Shown here piece by piece: positions 33,501 through 45,500 of a stretch of 64,000 nt of DNA. The position numbers and the translations under genes are program-made. A model generated the notes under the pieces. It was not told where the DNA came from. It ran no database searches and saw only the letters and a list, made by a program, of their open reading frames with translations. Source of the DNA: Micropterus salmoides (Eukaryota; Chordata; Actinopteri; Centrarchiformes; Centrarchidae); the NCBI RefSeq assembly GCF_014851395.1, contig NW_024040707.1:11568187-11632186 (forward strand), written 5' to 3'. Numbering within the stretch: the stretch's first letter is position 1; each line of letters opens with the position of its first letter.

Positions 33501-36500
33501 CCAGCATCTGCATGGACGTTTTACCCCCACCTCCACCGGTCCCTGCAGCTTTTCAGGCGATTTCTTTCTTGTGTGTTATATTGATGTATGAGCTGTCAGT
33601 CATTTAAACATTTCCATCCGTGCAGTAATGTCACAGCAAATATCGCAGGACAAAACTGAAAAAACCTGCAGTAATAAAATTGACAGGACAGATAGAGGAA
33701 ACAGAATTAAACTTTCAGCTTGATTCACGTTTAGACTCTGATGGAGCTCAGGGTTGATCAGGAGAACGGCTGCTTTACTCCAAACACTTTTACTGTATGA
33801 AACTGGACTCGGCGTGTCGGGAGATTTATTATTATTAATTTATGTTGCTGTGGCTTGTGCGTAAATGCGCAGTGTCACTGGGGAGACGCTTCATACAGCC
33901 GCTATTTAATGTTAATTTTTACAATCCTGCTGCCCATCCACACATCACATTCAACAATAACAACATCAGTGATATCAAAGTGAAATGACATTAAGGAATG
34001 CGGTTAGAACAGCGCTTTATGAGGCGCTACACAAACTTTGACGGGGAGAAAGTTGAATCGTGCATTTGATTATTTTTAATAGGCTTAACTGATACAACTT
34101 ATAAATACAACAGGAACACTGCAGCGTCCTGCTCCGGCTATGGATTGGTCCAGCTGCTTGTCACGCCTCTTGTAAACATCACAGTGGCTGAAAAGACTTC
34201 CGCAAAGGATACACCGATGTATCCTCGTTTATAGCTCCTCCAGCAAGCCTCCTCGATCCTCACACCTCGATGTGCATTTTAAGAAGTGAGATGTCCTTCA
34301 AGATGACGTGCTGAGATCGATTTCCGGGTCACATGCTCGAGGATTGAGGAGTCGAGAAGGCAGAAATTTGGGAAATGAGAAAGACCCACAGGGCTGTTCG
34401 ACACTGTTAAAGACCTGGCTTCTAAAAAAATTAAAAAACCCTGTTCATTCAGTGTTCCCCGCACATACACTTTACTTCGGCGGTCTGCTCAGGTTAGGCG
34501 ACAAATTGTAGCTTTTATCAGAGAAACACAGTGATTACGTTACAAGTAGCGACACTGTGGATATTTTACAAGAGCGGACCAGGTAAAGCGACCAGCCAGA
34601 TGTTATTTGGTAGCTACCACGGTGGTTTTGTCTTGAAAGGCTCCGTCGTCAACACGCCTCCTCAACATGCAGCTCAGCTGCTGCTGTGAAGGGAATCACC
34701 GGAGGAAAAGTCCAGAAGACAAGTTCTGTTTCATTTCGATGACTTTAAACAGCCTAGCATACTACTGATGAAAGTCACCGAAATGGACATACAGGGAGAG
34801 AGACGGTAAAGCCCCTTTTCCACTGCACAGTACCAGCTCGACTTGCCTCTTTTTGGTTTTCCCATTATGTAAAAGTTGTACTTGTACCTCCTACCAGGTA
34901 CGTTTCTTCATATCACCTCCATCTTATCTGTCTTTACATTCTGAGTAATGTTGAAACGTTTTAACTTAAATCAAGAGACAGCCGTGTGTGCATCGCTGTT
35001 GTTTGTGTCGCATTGAACATTACGTCGCGGCATGTGTGGCGTCGCTATGACGACCAGCTACATTGAAGGGTGCCTCTGGGGTACTATCTGCAATAGAAAA
35101 CGGAGGACAGCCAAACCGAGTCGTGGCGAGTTGAGCTGCACACTAAAACCGCCCCCACAGCAGAAAATACCAATATATATTTTTTATAGGGCTGAAACGA
35201 TTCATCGATTAAATTGATAAAATCGATTAATAAAATGCATCGACACAAATTCTTTGCATCAATGCTTCGTTTAATCCATTTAACTACACGGCACAGTGTT
35301 TCACACATTTATTACTGTTTACGTTGTGAACAAGACGTGATTATAAGTGAGCTGTTTGCAAAGTGGAGGAAGAGAGAGAAAATAGCGAGGGACATAGAAG
35401 AAAGTGTCCAGAGTATGGGATTTTTTCAAGCTAAAGAAAACAACTCTAATGTTACCGTCCGTCCATCGTAAAACAAAACGTATTTCGCAACAGCAGGACT
35501 GGTCAGAAAGCAGCAGGTGTTCTGCTACCACAGGCAGGGTAACAGCAACAGCAACTTTAGCATTTAACTGAAATCATGATTGATTGTTGAGTTGAAGACT
35601 AGCCAAAGTAAGCCACAGACCTCAGCTGAAAATGTACACGTGCGTTTGTTGTTGCTCCTTTTTGGGCCGTGAGTTGTAACCTCACAGTCATGTTTTAGGC
35701 ATCACCCCCTAAGCCTTAACGGCAGGAAGACCCTGTTAATATGACCTCAGAATGATTATAGATACGACTGTTCATGTTTGCCTTGTGTGTCTTTATTTTA
35801 CAGCTTTTGACATTTATCTTTATAGACATTAGGCTAATATAAAAAAATAGGCAACATGAGAAACCACCACCCTTCTGAGGTGCATTTTATTCGCACATTA
35901 AAATCCAAACAGAAATGTCTCCTCATTAGCTTAAAAGGACTAGTTTGTATCACTAATTTGCTTTACTAACCTCAGCTCCTCCAGTCAACACCATCCTGTC
36001 TTTTCCTAACAACAACTTTTTCAGACTCATCTGAAAACTGAAAAATAATTTAGGATGTACCTGTCTGTAGGCTACAAGACAGAGCTGAATGCATATGGGG
36101 GAAACACTGAAGAATAAAGACTTTAAAAAGTATTTTCAAGATACCATGTGAAATCACCCGCCGATTATGTCGATTATACTTTCATATAATGATGGGTAAT
36201 CAGTCCCTCTAGGATTATGCGATTGCAACTATTAAACACAAATTATTTAACTATTTATACACAATAACTATTGACACTGAATTCAGCGCAACTTGCAATT
36301 TTGACCAATCATCGCTACTTTATGACCTATCATCACCGTTTCCCGCAAAACTTTGTCAGGCGTCAGCAAACTTCCTTGTTTACAAGACGCAGCACAAATG
36401 TCTCACATTTGCCAACAAGAATAACAACTAAGGACCATGAAAAACAGTATCCAGATCTTCTTTACCACATAAAAAAAGAACATAAAAGGAAATCATCTAT

Positions 36501-39500
36501 TGACCAACACTTTGCGAGTGCAAAACATACACAGAGAACGGCATAAACACATGGAGGACATCAAATCTCTGTAGCACAGGCAGGTTGCATCCCAGTCAAA
36601 TGCAAGTGCTGAAAGAATCAAGGTAAGCTGGTTTGAATATGCCATATGCAATATGCCGTTTATTGATTTAACTATAATTCTAAATTTTTAAAAATCATAT
36701 CTACCATGCAGTTTTCACTTATTCCCACAATTTCATCCCAAAAAACCCCCCAAGAACATTGCAACTTTCATCGCAATTATTATTATTTTTTTTTTAGAAA
36801 AGCTGCATTTTATGCCATAACAATCACAAACAAGGGCCACGAAATCCTGGATGGACTGAGTAATATTCCTATACATAGAAGTAAATATCCTTTCTTCTAA
36901 TATCTTATTGAGTACATCCCGTCTTCACAGCACCCTTGTAAAGACTGCAACACATGTAAAGCTTCAGATCACTTTTGGCTACCTGTTACATCAAATGTAC
37001 TTACGGCCTGCCGTTCTCCACCTGAACTCCAATTGACTGAAACTTAAGCGGTGCAGCCAGGTGAAGTGGTTCCTCTCTTAAGACCGGTAGAACACAATCC
37101 ACCTGAAAAATCATGGACAATAGAAAACCAGTCAAATACAACGGTGAACGTGGCTTTAGTCTGCTCCCAAGAAGACAATTCTTACCTGAATTCCAATAGA
37201 GGACAGCTTCCTCTTGGTCGCAGTTGGGGGCTGCTCTAGGGTGAAACCAAAGCTCAGGGTGTCATTTTGAGACTGAGTAGATGTCGAAGTAGTGGTAGTG
37301 GCGACAGTGGTGGTGGCTGGGAGGTCACGAGGGGCTGGGACAGGAGGTACAGAGACTGCTGCAGGTGCAGGGGCTGCAACAGGGACAGGCACTGGGGGAG
37401 GCTGGGTTCCCTTAGCCAGACTGCCCGTGCGGATGCTACAGAGACTGTCAGAGGAGTTGCTGCGTCCTGACTGGCTGTTAGCCTCACTGCCACGGTCCTG
37501 CTGGTCAAGGTATATGTCTTGGGCTGACTCTGTGCTGCTCTGCACCGTCACCGAGATGAGGGGCTTGGATGTGGTGCGGGGTGGGACTGGAGGAGGAGCC
37601 TTCCTATTGGTAACTGCTGACAGAAGGATATAGAAAAAAAGACAGAAAACAGAGCTTTGAATGACGAGCCTGCTCTTTGTCACTATGAAAGAACACAAAA
37701 ATTAAATAAAACTGTGCTACTAGTCATTAGCCAGCTGGTGCCAAAACAGAAACCCATAAACCTGGCCTCTCTGAAAAAAAACCTGGACTTTGCCCTTACT
37801 GCTGCCTCTATCGCCCCTATGTTTCCTGTAAACTTGCCGGTGGTTGTGTTCCACTGACGTCACTCTGTCTCCAGGGATCTTCCTTTACATACCACACGTT
37901 CCCAGTCCTTTTGCTCTAGGGACTGTCAGACGGAGTAATCCTGTTGTTTTTTGTATTTACTCTTACATGAGATGTTTCAGTGGATGCTGTACCTAAATCA
38001 GTCCAAGTTAGACTATTCGACTTTTGGGGATGTGGAGTATCTATGTCAAGTCTCATGTTTGCCTGCAAGGCTCATGTAATAATGGCTATGTTAAGTATTT
38101 GCTCATGGTGGGAATTGTTGGGTTTCTGTAAATCATATAACAAAGAGCAATGAGATAAATTCTGTTATGAACTGGCGCTATATAAAAAAAAAAAAGGCAA
38201 TGTGGAAAATAACATTTCCACAAGGTAAAATAATTTAAAAGCGTGCCTCCCATAGTTCAGTTATAAAATCTTAGCGCACCACGTAGCGTCTGTCCTGCGA
38301 GGCTGCTGATGGTGTGTAAGTTGAAAAGTCGATCACATGGGATGGCAGAAGAGGTAGTTGTACAAGTGTTAAGTTCAAAAGTACTTTAGTCCACTTCACC
38401 AACATTCAGCACCTGAGCAAACAGAAACGAGTCATTCTGCTCTGTGCCGTGTTGCCATCGTTTCATCACCATTCTCTGAACAATTAATTGAAATATTATC
38501 AACATCTGAATATGGTCAAGTGCAAAATCAACATAGCAGGACCAGCAATTTTTTGATAAAGGAAAAAGATAAATTAAACGTTGTGTTCAGACATAATGTC
38601 AAAGTTTAAGTAAGTTTAGCTTGTTTTAGGTAATGTTGGGAGAGACTCAGTTTGTAAAAGGTTACAGCCTGCCATGCTATTATCTTGCGTTGCTCTGTGT
38701 ACACAGATGTGAAAAGTGCAGTATTTGACTGACAAAATGACATTTGACACGGCTGCTTCCTGATAATTTGAATCATCTACGTTTAGGGAGCAGACCTAAG
38801 TGGATGTTATGAATCGATGAAAAGGAGACTGAAAGCTCTACAATTCTTGTCTCCAAAGTAGACAATCTGTGAGTGTTGAGTGTTTTACATTGTGCATTAG
38901 AGTGCATTACATTTATACTCCCCCCCCCCCCTTTCTGTTTACAATAATGCAATACCTAATTTCTGTGACATGCAACATATTCATCCTAAATGTGAATGAT
39001 ATGACACCTATGATTATCTATAAATAATGCTGATAAACTACAACGTTTAAACGGTTTCATTCCAAACAATACATTAGTAAACAAATGTAATCATCATCAT
39101 TAATGTTAATGATCAACAGATAATAGAAAAAACTGCTTTGACAGATCAAAATTCACTAACAAGGGTTTAATCCCTGTTTCATTTAAATCAGAGCAGAGTC
39201 ACATAGGCCAGCGTACGGTAGAGTGGTTAATAGCGATGAAACGGTAACTGGTTTAATGGTATGGTAAAATTCCTGATGGTTAGTATTACCGTTTCCAATT
39301 TTAATTATTATTAAAACCGTGTTTGATTACAGCACTTTGAAAAACTCACAGTAAATACTGACCAGCATCAACCGAAATGAGAAACAGTCTCCCAGACACA
39401 GGCCTGGGTTTGTTTTGGGTCAATAAAAACATGGAGGAAGGCAGCAAAGGAGATTTTTTAGCCTGTCTAAAGTCTGAAGTGTGGTGGTAGTTTGGTTTTC

Positions 39501-42500
39501 AGGATTAAAAAATCACTTTATAGCAAATGCGAAATATTCTTTTATTCGTGGTTTTCAGTACTACCGCGATAACTGATGTGTGATATTTTTGGTCACTATA
39601 ATAATGATATAAAATGTTTATACAGTTGCATATATACACTACTTAACATAAGTGTCACATTTTGATGCTAGCAGACAAATGAACCTTGGTTTACAAACTC
39701 TTTCAACAAAAACTGAAATGAGGCCTTAAAGTGGATTAGCAGTGAGCAAAGACAATCTGACTCAGGGCCCTGGCACTAGACTGGTGCCTCCTTTTCTGAC
39801 ATCAGTCTGACTGCAGGGTTGTGGTGGATGATGCAGAGTGAACTACATTACAACAATATGAGAAACCAGGAAAAACCACAGGCGTTCAAGAATTGAGGGG
39901 ATGTTGAGGCGGTTTTGTGTAGATGCTATTTAAACAGCTGGCTGACTGTCAACATATGACTGAAAGAGTTGCGAAGGAAGAGCAGCCATATACTTCTACC
40001 CAATTACAGCATTCATGGTGACACATGATGGATGAAACATTTATATAAAATTAGCTGACCAAGAAAGTAATTCAAGGCTCACCACTTTGGATCAATAATG
40101 AAAATGTGGAATTTATTCTCTCCGGTAGTGGTTTCAATCTAAATAGCAACCTAACACCCTGTAATTGTGAGGGTGCTGCACTTCCGTCATCAGACTCACT
40201 GCAGCAGTAAAGCCCTCATTAAATCCCACCAACATACACAAACATGGCTGTGGAATGGATCCACTGCCATGTTGTTCATGAGTCGCTCACGCAGCTCTGG
40301 CCTGCAGTGACTATCTTGTGTCAGAGAACATATCCAATCAACAGCAGAACATATATTCACAAAGAATGAGACACTTCTTGTTGTACTCACAGCACAGATG
40401 CATGACATTCCCAAAGTTAATTATTGTGTCTCAACACATGCCTTTGTCCGATTTGTTGTGTCTACAAGGCTACACTGCTACTCTTCCTCACACACACATG
40501 CCCATAAAGTTGGTTATAAACATTTCCACTGTAGAAGATCATCTTCTATGCCAAATATCCATCAACTATTACCACACGTGCAATTGTCACTCAGCTCTAC
40601 AATGGCACAATTTGAGAAACAACAAATGGGCTTAATACGGTTTATGTGAAATGGGCTAACTGCAGATTATTCGCACCTTTGGCAAAGAGCACAATCCATT
40701 TTGCTGTCCTAGCACAATATGTGGTGTGATGCCTGGCTCCATATCCCCTACCTAGAGGCGCAGTGCCAAGAGGTGATTAAGAGATGGATAAGCTGCCCAG
40801 ACCCTGGACCTCTGGGGCAGGGCCTGCAAATAGCCTTCAGCTGAACCCTGTATTTTACTTCATCAAAACCCTAAAGGTAATCCCACCTTCAATCATAAAT
40901 TATTTTATCACATTCAATACCTGACCAATGAATGAACATCAGTCCAAATTTGGAATGTTACTGATACTAATTGCTCATCGCTGTAAAGAATATGATACAC
41001 ACAGCTGGCTAAATGGAGGGAGTGGGATTTTTTCAGTTGCATAGTTTCAAAAATCTAGCCGTCTCTTACTAGTTTCTCCAACGTTGCCAACCCCAGCTTA
41101 AAGGAACCCATAATATCCAAACTAAAGTCAGTGCCTCCATCTTTTTATTTAATGGCAGATGGTTCCTCTTTAACAATTTGTGATATTATCCTCTGCATAT
41201 CTTAGGCACTAAAATTATATTAACAAGGCGTCACACTAAACAGATTATACATTACTCAACTGATCATGTTAAGGGTTTCAAGGAGAATGGGGCAGCACAT
41301 TTTGTTCTTTTACCTGTAGAAACAGGCGGAGTAACCGCAGGAGCAGCAATTTTGGGTAATGAAATTTGGTTCAATCTGTATATAGTGCACTTATTTGAGG
41401 GGCCCAAAAACTTTGGCTTACTCTGAAAACAGTTAACATCAAATATAACTCTGTCAACATTGCTGTGACCATCAAATGTTAACTAACCAAGGATATGCTC
41501 CAGGCCCATCGGCAGGTCTGTCTGAGAACTATCACAAGACCGCTAATGGGTCCTCCACGGCAGGTTGAAATTTGAACATAATTGATTGACAATTTTCATT
41601 ATTGTTGTCATTAGCACTTTTTTTTTTTTTTTTTTTTTTTTAAGAAGAGCAGGGAGTAGTTTCTCTAAAATTTTGAATGAGACTGTTTAGTGGTCTGGTT
41701 TGGGATTTAAGAAGTCTTGATTACTACTGAGCTCCTTCTTGAGTGATTTTGAGTGTGTTAATTAGGCTGCAGAGTGATCTTCTTTGGGAGGAGAGACGTG
41801 TGCGGTCCCACATTAGTTTCTACAGAAGCACCAAGCTCAACATACACAAAAGCAAAGTACATACACCAAACCGTATAAACAGTATTGTAGGTTATTGACG
41901 ATGAACCTTCGTGAAACTCTGGATATGAGCCAAGTATCGTGAAAAGAGATGGGAGCTAAGCTTTGTCCAAGATTAGCAGATCTATTGTAAGATAGTATGG
42001 CAAGATTAGACCAGGACACATGGCTAAGCATGACTTTTGAAAAACAGATTAAGCACCTAAGAGGCAACATTTAACAAAATACTGTATATTCGAATGTGAT
42101 CAGAAAGCTGGCATGTACCTAATTAACTGCAAAAGTTGCAATTTAATTTTATCTTTGTCTTAGTCAAAAAGATTTTGCATCGGAAGTATGGAAACTTGAT
42201 GTCATAAAAGATGATTATAAGCCTCAAAAAGGCCAACTCCTATGATGAAGCCAGTAAACGACAATGATAATTTTGCTGCACACAGGCTTGCCTACAGGGT
42301 TTCTGTTGAAATATTGATCAATTACGTGATTTATATACATTTTAGAGACACATAGTATCAAGAATCAGATATGGAATTTGCGCTGTTTTCCACAATAGCT
42401 TCATGAATAAGAGACTCAATTGCAAGGTATCAGTGGAAAGGGCTAACGTGGGCAGGGTGGACAGACTTCATGACAGAGACAGCTATCTGTTGAGACAGTG

Positions 42501-45500
42501 CTGATGCACTGACAGAAAAAGTAAACCACTTACACAACACAGAGCAAGAGGGTGACAACAAAAAACAATAATATGTTGTGAAAACATGCAGCTACAATTG
42601 CATTAACTTTATTACTTACTACTGTGGATAATATTCCAAAAGTAAATATAATATTAAATTGTCCACAAAAAAACCCAGCTTGCCTTAAGAACAGCATTTC
42701 ACATTGAAAAAAAGTCCCAATACTTCAGTCCACCCTTTACACTGCTGCTGACTTGCTATGTGCATTCTTATCGGCTGTACAGTCCGATATCCTTAAGACC
42801 GCCTGTGGTTCTTAGTCTGACCTGCTGGACTGGAGCAACAGTCTGGGTTATAGCCTAATCAGCTGATGTAAAGACATGTGGCATGTGCCTCAGAGGTCAA
42901 CCCTCTTAGGATGTGAGACTGAGGCTGAATTGCAACCCCTACCAGTGACGCTCCTCTGTCATGGTATCAAACCCATCCCCATGTTAGATAAACGGTTGTG
43001 ATTGGCCAGACCGGATCCAGGGGGGTGGAAATCTGTCTGAATGGGAGTGGTGCCAGATATATCTGCCGGAGCAAATGAAACATGAGCTCTGCAGCAGATT
43101 TGTCTGGTTCCCAGGCTACTTTGGTGTATAAAATGGTGAAACACAATCATCTCACAAGATGATGATATCGGATTGATTGTTCAGTCCAACCAACACTAGA
43201 AGCCTCCAGATATTACGTTTATTGTCACATAAGACAAAGATAAGCAGCAAATGCTCACATCTGAAAGGCTGGAACAAAAGGATATTTGGCATCACTTCTT
43301 TAAAATGACAAACGATGAATCAAATATCAAATACACATTCTGTTTATTGACTAATCAAACAAATTACTATTGGTTTAAGTTATAACACGTTTCCATAAAC
43401 ACAGCATACTTTTAAAATGTATCATACTCTAATACACAAAGAGGTTTTATCAATATGTAATAAACTCACAATATGATATTATACAAAGTGTATTTCCTTC
43501 CAAAAGCTGCCAATACATTACCATTTGTAGTTGTCTAATCGGTGGACGGCATTAGTGCAGGAAATGGATAGGGCTGAACTATAATGTCTAACTATGTTCA
43601 CTAATAGCTCCACACATATCTGCCTGCTGTTGACCTTACTGTGAAACTACAGTTGCTTCGCCCAGTCAGTCAAGAGATTACCTCATCAATGAGAGCGAGA
43701 GGAAGAGTGTGTAATACTGTGGAGAATGACTCACAGTCTATCCATGGTAATACACAGACACACCATGTCTTGTGTAATATGGTGCTGGATACAATGAACA
43801 CACCTTGTGGCTGCAAAAAAGCTTTAAAGCCAGTGTTTTTGATGATACCTAGCAGCCTGTTAAAGCTGTTTGGAGAGTTTCAATCTTTAAAAAGAACCAA
43901 ACGTACCCCAACAATAGAGTCTGTGAGCACAGAAAGGGGGTATATATATTGTCTCTGATGTTATAATCTTTTGCGTGCACCCTATTCTCTGGTCAGGTGG
44001 TCCTTATAAAAGCCCAGTGGAGTGTCCTAACTGCAAAAACACTACACAGGGCAGGAAGCGGAAAAATTATTGATTGTATCCTCAGGTCTTAACACATGGC
44101 AGCTAGCTACTGAATAAAAATGCCACACAAAACAGTGGACTAAACAAGCCGCCGCAGTTGTGGCAAAATCATTTCAGGAGATAGGTTTCCACACACTTTA
44201 TTGGATCTACTCATGCAAAGGCAACTGTTGGAGTCAACTTAATATTATCTTCCATCAATAAAAGCAACAAGTCTTAATCTTCAAAGGAGTACTTTGACCT
44301 GGTCTACAGGAAGTCATTCAACAAGACAAATCACAATCTGCAGCAGAGAGAACTTTGACAGGTATGACTCTGTAGATGGACTGAAACGTTGAGCTTAATG
44401 TGATTCATAGCTTTCTTCATGCCTCTGAGCTCGCATCACTGTCACATGCCGAGTCTGGGATAAGAGAGAAGAATCGTTTAACGTTGCTTTACTTCATTTG
44501 ACAGCTAAAGTTAATCCAAAAGATCACCGGTAAGATCTACTGGGCTCTATCTGCCCAAGCTGAAGCAATATGACCTCACAGAGATCTGGGGATTCTTCTT
44601 TTTTCCTGTTTTAATGAATGATCTGTGTCAATAAGTAACGCCTTTAACGTCTGTAACGTTACATCAAACTATTTGGTTAACGAATATCGCTTATATTACA
44701 CACACTGGGTAATGTTAGCTGACTGCTGTAACAGGAGTGAACCGTTTGATTAGCCGAAATAGCCGGGTCCCGAGCTGTCCACACTCGGCTGTTAGCGCTT
44801 CAGCTACTGTTAGCTTGTGCTATTAGCCAGTAAAGGCTTATTACGGTGTGATATCACACCGGGCATTTAACGTTGTGTAACGTTAACGTTAGCTGGAGGC
44901 ATGTTATCGTAACTTATAGAGATATAAGCGAGCCAACAAAGAGACGCTGCTACCGGTAGCTTTTTGCCTCGCTACCACAAGTCTAACGACAGCAAACTAC
45001 ATCACTGTCTACCAGCCTCGCCTGCTTGCTAACACCTCGTATTAGGATTTCATCCCTTTTCTTCATCCACGTTAGCTAACGTGAGCTAACCTACCACACC
45101 ATTACCGTTAGCTCACGTTAGCTTGCTGTTGCTAGCGTCCGACAACAACTGGCAGTCTGTACATTAACGCTCAGTCAGGGAAAAACGAAAAAACCTTACT
45201 GTATGGTGGTTGACTCGAAAAAATCCTTATTTTCTGGACATTCATGAAAGGCAGACAAGATGCAGACGGGCTACGGTGCTCTGCTGTTAAGATACACAGC
45301 GACGCTGTGAAGAAAAGATTTGTAGTACACGCCCTTGTCGACGAGGATTGGAGTCCACGTTTTCGCCGTAACTGCTTTCTTCAAACGATTGGTCAGTTCT
45401 GGTCATCGAGCTCATCGAACATGAACGTGATTGGCTGAAATCTCTGTTTAACGGTGTTAGTGAATGCCTTCACGATAGGTGCGTTTCATTTGGTCCCTAG

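Noticed and set aside
40318..41450. Possible retroelement or gene in plus-strand broken frames
   Set aside because: Several short frames look vaguely protein-like, but no catalytic motif, tail or target duplication could be identified.
45244..45438. Plus-strand frame through the CCAAT-rich block
   Set aside because: No recognisable protein; the CpG content of a promoter region favours open frames on either strand.
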